The position numbers were made by a program, and so were the translations under genes. Below the pieces are notes generated by a model. The model worked only from the letters and a program-made list of their open reading frames with translations. It did not search any database and had not been told where the DNA came from. A DNA stretch of 19,889 nucleotides, taken from positions 1 to 19,889 of the forward strand of contig CALCGO010000442.1 of assembly GCA_937901055.1 (NCBI GenBank). The letters run 5' to 3'. Positions 6,181 through 13,623 of the stretch are shown piece after piece (within the stretch, counting starts at the first letter, position 1; each line of letters opens with the position of its first letter). This DNA is from an uncultured Rhodobacterales bacterium. Its GTDB lineage: Bacteria; Pseudomonadota; Alphaproteobacteria; Rhodobacterales; Rhodobacteraceae.

Positions 6181-7656
6181 ATGCAACTTTCGTTGAAAAT
6201 GGGGCTTGGTGGATTGCGCGCACAGGGGCCGAAGGGATTCGATGCCTTTTCGGTTTTGGGTGCGCGTGACGGGTTTGCCATTGATTTCGCAAAAAACCGG
6301 ATGGTTGTGAACGATGCGGGTAATCCGGCGAATGCATTTGATGGTGATCCGCAGGCGAAATTGACGGTTTATGGCGCAGATCCATGGGCCGCTGATGCGA
6401 ATGGTTTGAACCTATCGGCGGCGCGGGATTTTGCGATTGCAATGGCCACAAATGCGTTTCCTTATGACGCAACCGCCTTGCATATTTACGCCCGTTTCAC
6501 GCTGAATGGCGCGGATAGTGCGGATCAGCGTTATCTGTTCATGGTGGATAACAGCGGAAATGACCGGTTCGCGATGTATACAACCAGCGGCGCTGGGTTC
6601 CGGTGGGTGACGGGCGATGGGGCCAGCGCGGATACCGAGGTTTCGGCGCTCAACTTGGCCGCGGATACCGAGTATCGGACGTTCTTCGGGGCGGATGCTT
6701 ATGGTCGTAGTTGGGTTGATGACGGTGGTATTCAAACCAACGATCAGTTGCATTTGTTGTCTACTGCGACACCCAGTCATGTCGGTTTGGGGGGGTATCC
6801 TAATCAGGTGTTACGGGTGCTCGACGGGCATTTGGCCGAGATCGCGGTGGTTTGTGGGGATGTCATTCTGGATCGTCGGCAAACGCTGCAACCACTTGCG
6901 CCATATTACGCGGCGGAGGGGGATAGCCATACTTTCAACGTTTCATTTGGTATGCCGGAAGTCGAGTTTTATCCGGCGTTGGTCGGTTTGGGCGAGGGGG
7001 TTGTGGCGCGCAACTTTGGTTCCTCGGGCGAAAGCTCGGCGCATATGTTGGCGACTGTGGACGACTTGTTCGTCGAAGATGTGCCGAGCATTGCCAGCAT
7101 ATATGCTGGCTCGAACGACGAGGTGACCGGAATTATTGCCTCGCCAGTTCCGACGGCCAACAGCTTTGATGTGGCTGACGCGAGCAAACTTGCCGTTGGC
7201 GGTTGGGTTCAGGTGAACAGCGAAAGCCGCAAGGTGGCATCGCTAACCGGTGTGTCCGTGGTGCTTGAGACGCCGTTAACCATAATCCCCATTGCGGGTG
7301 ATGAATTGGCGGTCGACACGTTCGCAAATGTTTCGGGCTGGGTTCAGGCGGTTAAGGCGAAAGGGGTGGCGCGGGTTGTTGTCGTTGGTTCGCACTATCT
7401 GAACTTCGCTGCTGGCGGTGACACGGTTACCACCGAACAATCGCTGCGCGCGTCCGTCAGGGTCGCCCAAAAGGCTGCGGCGTTGGCTGAAGGGGCGAAC
7501 TATGTGGATACCTACGCTCACATGCGGGCGCTGATATTGGCCGGTGATGTGGCGCAAGGTGATTGGGCAGTTTGGCATCAAGGGGCGACGAATACGCACT
7601 TAACCGCCGCTGGCGAGGTGGTGTTGTCTGACGCTATAAGGGCCGCGATATTCTAG
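6181..7656 (+). CDS. ghsB: GTA head-spike protein with lectin-like and SGNH-hydrolase-like domains (GhsB-like)
   Basis: A 491-residue protein directly downstream of ghsA, in the place of R. capsulatus rcc01080. Residues 1-30 are probably the attachment to the base. Residues about 30-230 are a beta-sandwich like concanavalin/LamG modules. Residues about 240-491 look like an SGNH/GDSL hydrolase: AEGDSHTFN with nucleophile Ser249, NFGSSG with Gly280, YAGSNDE with Asn312, and THLTAAG with His473. The acid usually three residues before that His is Thr470, so the triad is incomplete. A small beta domain (about 318-380, VADASKLAVGGWVQV then VVLETPL) of a kind common in phage structural proteins interrupts the hydrolase. 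ATG 6181 was taken as the start because it follows the ghsA stop by 4 bases; there is no strong ribosome binding site, which fits coupling. It probably binds, and perhaps trims, surface polysaccharide. Confidence 0.72.
   Translation: MQLSLKMGLGGLRAQGPKGFDAFSVLGARDGFAIDFAKNRMVVNDAGNPANAFDGDPQAKLTVYGADPWAADANGLNLSAARDFAIAMATNAFPYDATALHIYARFTLNGADSADQRYLFMVDNSGNDRFAMYTTSGAGFRWVTGDGASADTEVSALNLAADTEYRTFFGADAYGRSWVDDGGIQTNDQLHLLSTATPSHVGLGGYPNQVLRVLDGHLAEIAVVCGDVILDRRQTLQPLAPYYAAEGDSHTFNVSFGMPEVEFYPALVGLGEGVVARNFGSSGESSAHMLATVDDLFVEDVPSIASIYAGSNDEVTGIIASPVPTANSFDVADASKLAVGGWVQVNSESRKVASLTGVSVVLETPLTIIPIAGDELAVDTFANVSGWVQAVKAKGVARVVVVGSHYLNFAAGGDTVTTEQSLRASVRVAQKAAALAEGANYVDTYAHMRALILAGDVAQGDWAVWHQGATNTHLTAAGEVVLSDAIRAAIF
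7093..7110. repeat. 18-base perfect palindrome inside ghsB
   Basis: GCCAGCATATATGCTGGC is its own reverse complement over all 18 bases. It lies in the codons for S-I-Y-A-G at block III of the hydrolase domain and uses an ATA isoleucine codon, which appears uncommon in the surrounding genes. It could be chance, a protein-binding site or an mRNA hairpin. Confidence 0.6.
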
Positions 7657-7663
7657 CGGTTCG

Positions 7664-8236
7664 TTAACGATTGGCGCCGGGGACCCATAGGACGTCTTCG
7701 GCGCCATTATTATTTGCGGCGCGGGATGCCACGAAAAACCAATCGGAGAGGCGGTTAAGGTATTTGACTGCTGCCGGATTAACGGTTTCCGTTTCGGTCA
7801 ACTCCACTGCCAGACGTTCAGCACGGCGTGATACGGTTCTGCACAGATGCAGGTGCGCGGACAGGGCGCTGCCACCGGGCAGAATGAAGCTTTTCAACGT
7901 TTCTTGTTCGCGATTCATGATGTCAATTTCAGCTTCAAGACGATCAACGAGCGGCTGATTTACGCGAAGCGGCGGGTATTCAGCATCGGCGTCGGCCTCC
8001 ATCTCGGGGCGGCAAAGGTCTGCACCAAGGTCGAACAGGTCGTTCTGGATACGGGACAGGGCCACGTCCATATCACCCGTTGCGTGCAGTCGTGCCAGCC
8101 CAACGGTGGCGTTAGTTTCGTCGACTGTTCCGTAAGCGTTAACGCGGGTGGAATTTTTGGCAACGCGCGCGCCGTTTCCAAGGGCAGTGTCGCCCTTATC
8201 GCCAGTTCGCGTATAGATTTTGCTTAAAGTAACCAT
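7664..8236 (-). CDS. PduO-type cob(I)yrinic acid a,c-diamide / cob(I)alamin adenosyltransferase
   Basis: A 190-residue protein of the usual length for PduO/MMAB-type adenosyltransferases. It transfers the adenosyl group of ATP to cob(I)alamin, giving adenosylcobalamin for mutases such as methylmalonyl-CoA and ethylmalonyl-CoA mutase. The ATP-binding N-terminus is YTRTGDKGDTALGNG (8-22), followed by RVNAYGTVDETNA (31-43). The C-terminal half holds LPGGSALSAHLHLCRTVSRR (119-138), YLNRLSDWFFVASRAAN (159-175) and the usual end VLWVPG. It is the last gene of a four-gene operon. Its ATG lies one base after the stop of the small membrane protein, and its GGAGG ribosome binding site is the last two glycine codons of that gene. 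Its stop lies 7 bases from the convergent ghsB stop. Confidence 0.94.
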   Translation of the reverse strand: MVTLSKIYTRTGDKGDTALGNGARVAKNSTRVNAYGTVDETNATVGLARLHATGDMDVALSRIQNDLFDLGADLCRPEMEADADAEYPPLRVNQPLVDRLEAEIDIMNREQETLKSFILPGGSALSAHLHLCRTVSRRAERLAVELTETETVNPAAVKYLNRLSDWFFVASRAANNNGAEDVLWVPGANR

Positions 8237-8237
8237 A

Positions 8238-8441
8238 TTAACCTCCGTCGCGCAGCCAGATGTAGAGCATGATCAGCACGACAGCCAAGAATTGTAATCC
8301 AATGCGCCAGCGCATGATCTTGTTGGCGTATTTTTTGTGGAACGCACCGCTTTTGGCGAAGCTGCCAACACCCAAAAACAGAACGCCTAGCACAGCGATG
8401 CAGGCGAGAATTATTATGTAGAATAATGGATCCGAGGTCAT
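8238..8441 (-). CDS. twin transmembrane helix small protein (HIG1-type)
   Basis: A 67-residue protein with two hydrophobic helices, about residues 6-27 and 47-63. They are joined by the basic loop KSGAFHKKYANKIMRWRIGLQ, which carries the hypoxia-induced HIG1 pattern (NKxMRWRxxLQ). Small proteins of this kind are common in alphaproteobacteria, and the HIG1 family is linked to respiratory-complex assembly in mitochondria. A role with cytochrome oxidase here is inference. ATG 8441 has AAAGGAG about 8 bases upstream. It sits in the operon between the SDR (55 bases upstream) and the adenosyltransferase (1 base downstream). Confidence 0.88.
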   Translation of the reverse strand: MTSDPLFYIIILACIAVLGVLFLGVGSFAKSGAFHKKYANKIMRWRIGLQFLAVVLIMLYIWLRDGG

Positions 8442-8496
8442 GGAAAGCTCCTTTTTGCGCTGTGTTTAGGGTATTCTAGCACATTCGCCAAGCGGC

Positions 8497-9327
8497 CTAC
8501 TGTCGCGACAGGATGCTGTCTAAAAGGCGCGTGGGCAAGAAGCGACGCAGCGCTCCGCTGATGTGCGTAACCAGCGTCACGTAATACCGCGGTTTTGGGC
8601 GCGGGGATTCGAGGGCGTGGATCAACTTGATCGTGACGCCAGAAGGCGGAAGTTCGGAGAAATCTTTCTTACCGACGGAGGACTTTCGTTTTTCCAACAT
8701 CGCTGAGTAGATGTCTTTGCGATTGGTTGTTTCGCGATCAACCCACTTTTCAAACTGCTTGGTGGCGTTGCTTCCAAAATCAGTTGTGATCGGGCCGGGC
8801 TCAATCAGGATAAACTCCAACGGGCTGTCTTTATGTTCCATCCGCTGTGCATCAACCAAGGCTTCGAGCGCGAATTTGGTTGCGCAATATGATCCGCGAT
8901 AGGGTGTAGAGACGAACCCCAGCACGGAGGAATTGAATATCACGCGGCCGTGCCCTTGTTCGCGCATCACAGGGATCAGTCGGTTGGAAAGGTCGATTTG
9001 GCCGAACACATTGGTTTCGAATATGTCACGAAGGGCGTCGCGCGACAGGTCTTCGATTGCGCCCGGTATGGCGTAGGCGCCGTTGTTGAACAGGGCATCG
9101 AGCGTGCCACCGGTGCGTTCAAGTGTTTCTGCAATGGCGGAATCGATGCTGGACTCGTCTTGGTAATCCAGACGGAAACTTTCCAAACCTTCACCGCGCA
9201 GGCGTTCGCAATCGGCCTCGGCGCGGCAAGTCGCAAAAACACGCCAGCCGCGTTTTTGTAGAGTGTGGGCCGCATCGTAGCCGATACCGGACGAGCATCC
9301 GGTAATTAAAATTGATTTTTGGGTCAT
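8497..9327 (-). CDS. SDR family oxidoreductase (classical, NADP type)
   Basis: A 276-residue short-chain dehydrogenase/reductase. The Rossmann glycine motif is TGCSSGIG (9-16). Arg35 after the second strand (FATCR) favours NADP(H). NNGA (81-84) replaces the more usual NNAG. Ser133 or Ser134, Tyr147 and Lys151 (YCATK) complete the catalytic set. The extended C-terminus after about residue 200 has a basic, partly hydrophobic end (RYYVTLVTHISGALRRFLP), like retinol-dehydrogenase-like or DltE-like SDRs that act on lipophilic substrates. Substrate unknown. It lies 13 bases downstream of the MetE-like gene, in the same operon, with AAAGG before its ATG. Confidence 0.9.
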   Translation of the reverse strand: MTQKSILITGCSSGIGYDAAHTLQKRGWRVFATCRAEADCERLRGEGLESFRLDYQDESSIDSAIAETLERTGGTLDALFNNGAYAIPGAIEDLSRDALRDIFETNVFGQIDLSNRLIPVMREQGHGRVIFNSSVLGFVSTPYRGSYCATKFALEALVDAQRMEHKDSPLEFILIEPGPITTDFGSNATKQFEKWVDRETTNRKDIYSAMLEKRKSSVGKKDFSELPPSGVTIKLIHALESPRPKPRYYVTLVTHISGALRRFLPTRLLDSILSRQ

Positions 9328-9339
9328 TATGAACCTTTG

Positions 9340-10416
9340 TTAAACGAGGGCCGCAGCCTTGCACATATTGGTTAGCTTGGCTTCGGCAAGTTCCGCCGTT
9401 AGTAAACCAAGCCCGCAGTCGGGTGCAACAACGAGTCGGTCGCGGTCGATATGTGAAAGGGCGTGCTTCAGACGCGCTTCGATCTCTTCCACGGTTTCAA
9501 TGCGGCTGCTGGCGATGGCGACGGCGCCGAAAATTACGGTTTTATGCTGCAGTTTGTTCAATAGGTTAAGATCGTTGCAACAGTGCGCGTCCTCGATAGA
9601 TATCTGGTCAAAGGCGGCGGCATCAATTGCGGCGCTAAGCTGGTGATAGCTGTCTGGGTCGGCCTTTTTGTAATCCGTATCGTCCAGATGGTCTGGATAC
9701 CCGCAGCACATATGCACAATGCGGGTGACGGATTTGGGAACGCCATGGAAGCATCGCTCCAATCCTTCCATGCCAAATGCTAACGCGTCGTTAACTTTGC
9801 GGGCGAACAGGGGTTCATCGACTTGGATGTACTGGCAGCCAGCGTCAACTAGCGCGAGTATCTCTTTGTTAACGGTTTCCGCGAGGGCTGCGTTCAGCTT
9901 GGGACGGTCGTCGTAGAAACAATCCGCAGTGGTATCCATTATGGTTAATGGGCCGGGTAGGGTGAATTTCACCGGAACAGGGCTGACGTTCTGGCTGGCG
10001 CGCCAATCGTGGGTTCCGTATGCATTGCCGTTGTGGGTGATCGCTTTGCGGATCGCGGGCAAGTCGGTTTCATATGCACCGTCACGCAAAACGCGGTGTT
10101 CCAGATTGTCGAAATCGAAGCCTTCAAGGTGGCGGCAATGATAGTGGATGTAATTCTCGCGACGGACCTCGCCGTCGGTGGGGATGGTGATGCCTGCGCG
10201 AAGCTGGATGTCGATGACTTCTTTGGCGGCGCGAATGAACAGAGCCTCGTGCGCTTCTTTATTTTTCTCTATGTCGGCGGTATAATCCAACGTGGTTTGC
10301 GCGGTGTTCATGCCACCCGTTTCACGCGAATAGTCGAACCAGTCGCGCACAGGTACGTAGCTTGGTTTCGGGAACGCCCCGAGCGTGGTGGTTTCAAGCG
10401 GCTTTAGGTTTGGCAT
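9340..10416 (-). CDS. single-domain MetE-like cobalamin-independent methyltransferase
   Basis: About 358 residues, the size of the catalytic (C-terminal) half of MetE alone. The zinc and homocysteine-site residues of MetE are all present: His235 and Cys237 (IVHMCCGYPDH), Glu275 (SIEDAHCC) and Cys334 (APDCGLG). The family signature YIQVDEPLF is at 196-204 and the N-terminus LGAFPKP is also kept. Full MetE transfers a methyl group from methyltetrahydrofolate to homocysteine. Short versions exist as core methionine synthases and as transferases for other methyl donors, so the true donor is uncertain. The ATG at 10416 has GGGGA just upstream; 10428 is an alternative start adding four residues. 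A much longer in-frame extension to 10821 overlaps parC and has no family similarity. It is first in the four-gene operon. Confidence 0.87.
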   Translation of the reverse strand: MPNLKPLETTTLGAFPKPSYVPVRDWFDYSRETGGMNTAQTTLDYTADIEKNKEAHEALFIRAAKEVIDIQLRAGITIPTDGEVRRENYIHYHCRHLEGFDFDNLEHRVLRDGAYETDLPAIRKAITHNGNAYGTHDWRASQNVSPVPVKFTLPGPLTIMDTTADCFYDDRPKLNAALAETVNKEILALVDAGCQYIQVDEPLFARKVNDALAFGMEGLERCFHGVPKSVTRIVHMCCGYPDHLDDTDYKKADPDSYHQLSAAIDAAAFDQISIEDAHCCNDLNLLNKLQHKTVIFGAVAIASSRIETVEEIEARLKHALSHIDRDRLVVAPDCGLGLLTAELAEAKLTNMCKAAALV

Positions 10417-10446
10417 GAGGTTCCCCATTTTAGTTTCCGAAAGGTA

Positions 10447-10475
10447 AGCTAGCTTCGGGTGAAATGGCCTGTCAA
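10447..10475 (-). promoter_or_regulatory. candidate promoter of the MetE-like operon
   Basis: On the minus strand a perfect -35 TTGACA (10475-10470) is followed after 17 bases by the weak -10 CTAGCT (10452-10447). This lies about 30 bases upstream of the start at 10416. The -10 region overlaps a perfect 10-base palindrome AAGCTAGCTT (10446-10455), which could be an operator. Confidence 0.4.
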
Positions 10476-10548
10476 CCTGACCTATCGTTTTCGGGGTAAA
10501 GTTGTTTTCGCGCTGGACCCCTAAACAGGACCGATATACACAACATGT

Positions 10549-12804
10549 ATGGTAAAAAAGACTGACACCCCCGATATACCCGATGGCGGCGCGATGACGT
10601 CTGAACCTCTGCGCCGTGCGCTTGGGGATCGATATCTGACATATGCGCTGTCCACGATCATGCACCGTGCGTTGCCCGATGCGCGTGATGGGATGAAACC
10701 GGTGCATCGTCGGATCATGTACGCCATGCGCGGGCTTAAGCTTGACCCGACGGGTAGTTACCGGAAGTGCGCCAAGATCGTCGGCGAGGTGATGGGTAAC
10801 TATCACCCGCACGGCGACCAAGCGATTTACGATGCGCTGGCGCGTCTGGCGCAGGACTTTTCGGTGCGTTATCCGCTGGTCGATGGTCAGGGAAATTTCG
10901 GAAACATTGACGGCGATAACCCGGCGGCGCAGCGGTATACCGAGGCGCGGTTAACACACGCCGCCGTTGCGATGATGGAGGGGCTGTCTGAAGACGCGGT
11001 CGATTTCAAAGACAACTACGATGGATCGGAACAAGAGCCAGAGGTGCTGCCCGCCGCTTTCCCACAGCTTTTGGCGAATGGTTCCACCGGTATTGCGGTT
11101 GGCATGGCGACGAATATTCCACCGCACAATGTCGACGAACTTTGTGTTGCGGCGCTGCACCTGATCAAATCACCGAATGCGCGGGATGAGACGTTGGTCG
11201 AAATGATCCCCGGACCGGATTTCCCGACGGGCGGCGTGTTGGTCGAGCCGCGCGAAAATATTTTGAACGCTTATAAAACAGGACGCGGGGCTTTCCGGCT
11301 GCGATCAAAATACGAGATTGAGGATATCGGGCGCGGGATGTGGCAAGTGGTTGTCACGGAAATTCCTTATCAAGTGCAGAAATCCAAGCTGATCGAGAAA
11401 ATCGCCGAGGTTATCAACGCCAAGAAAATTCCGATTTTGGCCGACGTGCGCGATGAATCTGCCGAGGATATTCGGCTGGTGCTGGAGCCGCGGGCCAAGA
11501 CGGTTGATCCGACTGTGCTGATGGAAACGTTGTTTAGGCAGACGGATCTTGAGGTTCGTTTTTCTATGAACATGAACGTGCTAATTGATGGGCGGACGCC
11601 GCAAGTCTCGACTTTGAAAGAGGTTTTGCGCGCGTTTATCGACCATCGTCGGGACATTTTGCTGCGTCGCTCGCGTTTCCGGTTGGGCAAGATTGATGCG
11701 CGCCTTGAGGTGTTGGAAGGGTTCATTGTTGCCTTCCTTAACCTTGACCGTGTGATCGAGATCATTCGTTATGAAGACGAGGTTAAAGCGACGTTAATCG
11801 CTGAATTTGACCTGACGGATGTTCAGGCCGAAGCGATTTTGAATATGCGCCTACGCTCCTTGCGTAAACTCGAAGAGATGGAGTTGCGCAACGAACGGGA
11901 TGCGCTGTTGGTTGAACGTGCTGCCATAGAAGACTTGCTGGACAGCGAAGAATTGCAATGGACGAAGATTTCAGAACAATTGCGCGAGACACGCAAGAAG
12001 TTCGGAAAGAACTCCGAAGGTGGTGCCCGCCGCACCGAATTGGCCGATGCGCCTGACTTTGAAGAAGTGCCGATTGAGGCGATGATCGAACGGGAACCGA
12101 TTACGGTTGTTTGTTCGGCGATGGGCTGGATCAGGGCGCTAAAAGGGCATGTGGCGCTGGATCAGGATTTGAAATTCAAGGACGGCGACGAAGGGCGGTT
12201 TATCTTCCACGCGGAAACTACGGACAAAATTGTGGCGTTTGCCAGTAATGGTCGGTTCTACACGATTGCCTGTTCGAACCTGCCCGGTGGCCGCGGCATG
12301 GGCGAACCTATCCGCTTGATGGTCGATATGCCCAACGAGGCAGAGATGGTCGATTTGTTCATCCACAAGACGGGGCGCAAGTTGTTGTTGGCGTCCTCGG
12401 CAGGGGACGGGTTCGTGGTGGCGGAAGACGACGTGATCGCGCAAACACGATCCGGTCGTCAGGTGTTGAACGTCAAGGCGGGTGTGCGGGCGTTGATTTG
12501 CAAGCCAATCGACGGCGATCATGTCGCGTGCGTCGGCTTGAACCGGAAGGTGTTGGTTTTCCCACTGGCAGAGCTGCCTGAGATGGGGCGTGGCAAGGGC
12601 GTTCGATTGCAAAAATACGGCGACAAAGACGGTGAGCTGTCGGATGCAAAAACCTTCAATTTGGCTGATGGGCTTAGTTGGAAAGACCCGGCTGGGCGGA
12701 CACGTACGGAAACTGCGCTGGATGACTGGATGGGCAAACGCGCGGCCTCGGGCCGGATGGCGCCACGTGGATTCCCGCGGGAGAACAAGTTTACGGAAGA
12801 ATAG
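10549..12804 (+). CDS. parC: DNA topoisomerase IV subunit A
   Basis: A 751-residue type IIA topoisomerase A subunit. With ParE it decatenates daughter chromosomes. The winged-helix/tower core begins with LGDRYLTYALSTIMHRALPD (25-44), then DGMKPVHRRIMYAM, GNYHPHGDQAIYDALARL and the catalytic Tyr130 in AAQRYTEARL. The C-terminal part carries a degenerate beta-pinwheel repeat (about 500-740). The length (751) and absence of a GyrA-box QRRGGKG mark it as ParC, not GyrA. At the quinolone-determining positions, Gln91 and Asp95 stand where E. coli ParC has Ser80 and Glu84. The ATG at 10549 lacks a ribosome binding site, and a TATACA-like box ends only 8 bases before it, so a leaderless transcript is possible. 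Three bases separate its stop from the next SDR gene. Confidence 0.96.
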   Translation: MVKKTDTPDIPDGGAMTSEPLRRALGDRYLTYALSTIMHRALPDARDGMKPVHRRIMYAMRGLKLDPTGSYRKCAKIVGEVMGNYHPHGDQAIYDALARLAQDFSVRYPLVDGQGNFGNIDGDNPAAQRYTEARLTHAAVAMMEGLSEDAVDFKDNYDGSEQEPEVLPAAFPQLLANGSTGIAVGMATNIPPHNVDELCVAALHLIKSPNARDETLVEMIPGPDFPTGGVLVEPRENILNAYKTGRGAFRLRSKYEIEDIGRGMWQVVVTEIPYQVQKSKLIEKIAEVINAKKIPILADVRDESAEDIRLVLEPRAKTVDPTVLMETLFRQTDLEVRFSMNMNVLIDGRTPQVSTLKEVLRAFIDHRRDILLRRSRFRLGKIDARLEVLEGFIVAFLNLDRVIEIIRYEDEVKATLIAEFDLTDVQAEAILNMRLRSLRKLEEMELRNERDALLVERAAIEDLLDSEELQWTKISEQLRETRKKFGKNSEGGARRTELADAPDFEEVPIEAMIEREPITVVCSAMGWIRALKGHVALDQDLKFKDGDEGRFIFHAETTDKIVAFASNGRFYTIACSNLPGGRGMGEPIRLMVDMPNEAEMVDLFIHKTGRKLLLASSAGDGFVVAEDDVIAQTRSGRQVLNVKAGVRALICKPIDGDHVACVGLNRKVLVFPLAELPEMGRGKGVRLQKYGDKDGELSDAKTFNLADGLSWKDPAGRTRTETALDDWMGKRAASGRMAPRGFPRENKFTEE

Positions 12805-12807
12805 AAT

Positions 12808-13572
12808 ATGAGCAAAAAATTGGTTGTGGTGACGGGTGCTGCACGAGGGATAGGGCTGGCAACGACGCGGAAGTTTCTGGATGAAGGCTGGCGTGTTGCA
12901 ATGCTGGATATCGAGGCCGAGACACTGAACGCGGCGCTCGCCGCTATCGCAAAACCGGACGATACTCTGGCGATTATTTGTGACGTTTCGGTCCCGGAAC
13001 AGGTGGCGGCAGGTATTACTGCGGTCGACGCCAAGTTCGGCCGGATCGACGCTTTGGTGAATAACGCAGGCATTGCGGATTTTCTTCCGATTGCGGATAC
13101 CGACATTGAGACGTGGTCGCGGATCATGGCCATTAACCTGAATGGCCCGTTCATTTGCACGAAGGCTTGCACGCCGTTGTTGCTGGAACAAGGTGGTGCA
13201 GTGGTGAACATCGTTTCCATCTCCGGGCTTCGCGCCAGCACTTTGCGGGTGGCTTATGGCACCAGCAAAGCGGCGTTGATCCACTTGACCAAGCAGCAAG
13301 CGGCGGAACTTGGTAACAACGGTGTCCGCGTAAACGCGGTGGCTCCGGGTCCAGTTGATACTGAAATGGCCAAGAAGGTGCACTCCGCCGAAATACGTGC
13401 CGATTACCACGATGTTATCCCGCTTAACCGATACGGGCTGGAAGAAGAAATCGCCGAGGCTATCTTCTTCTTGTCTTCTGACAAGGCCAGTTACATCAAC
13501 GGGCAGGTGTTGGCGGTTGATGGCGGCTTTGAATCCACGGGTATCGGGCTGACCTCGCTGCGAAAGACGTGA
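12808..13572 (+). CDS. SDR family oxidoreductase (FabG-like, NAD type)
   Basis: A 254-residue classical short-chain dehydrogenase with the complete active-site set: TGAARGIG (9-16), NNAG (85-88), the IN of IMAINLNG, Ser137/Ser139 (VSISG), Tyr150 and Lys154 (YGTSK), and the end GQVLAVDGGF. Asp34 after the second strand (VAMLDI) favours NAD. The typical PG motif AVAPGPVDTEM follows. The family includes 3-oxoacyl-ACP reductases and many alcohol or sugar dehydrogenases, so the substrate cannot be told. It starts 3 bases after the parC stop, and its ribosome binding site (GGAAGA) is inside the end of parC, so it is likely expressed with parC. The acyl-CoA ligase gene follows after 51 bases. Confidence 0.93.
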   Translation: MSKKLVVVTGAARGIGLATTRKFLDEGWRVAMLDIEAETLNAALAAIAKPDDTLAIICDVSVPEQVAAGITAVDAKFGRIDALVNNAGIADFLPIADTDIETWSRIMAINLNGPFICTKACTPLLLEQGGAVVNIVSISGLRASTLRVAYGTSKAALIHLTKQQAAELGNNGVRVNAVAPGPVDTEMAKKVHSAEIRADYHDVIPLNRYGLEEEIAEAIFFLSSDKASYINGQVLAVDGGFESTGIGLTSLRKT

Positions 13573-13623
13573 CGGCGCGGATGCTTCCCGCTAGGCTATA
13601 TTCGAACACATAAGGAATTTTCC

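Noticed and set aside
5910..7656. Remnant of a prophage
   Set aside because: Both genes are intact and ordered as in the known GTA spike locus; no other phage gene, attachment site or integrase is visible in the window.
10417..10548. SAM-II or other methionine-type riboswitch before the MetE-like gene
   Set aside because: The leader from the likely promoter is only about 30 bases and no matching conserved core was seen.
10417..10821. N-terminal extension of the MetE-like protein
   Set aside because: It would overlap the divergent parC start, has no similarity to the family and is preceded by better starts at 10428 and 10416 with GGGGA upstream.
12139..13410. A 423-codon open frame on the minus strand across the end of parC and the SDR gene
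   Set aside because: It lies opposite two clearly recognised genes, has no family resemblance and is rich in Arg, His, Gln and Pro as antisense frames of such genes are.
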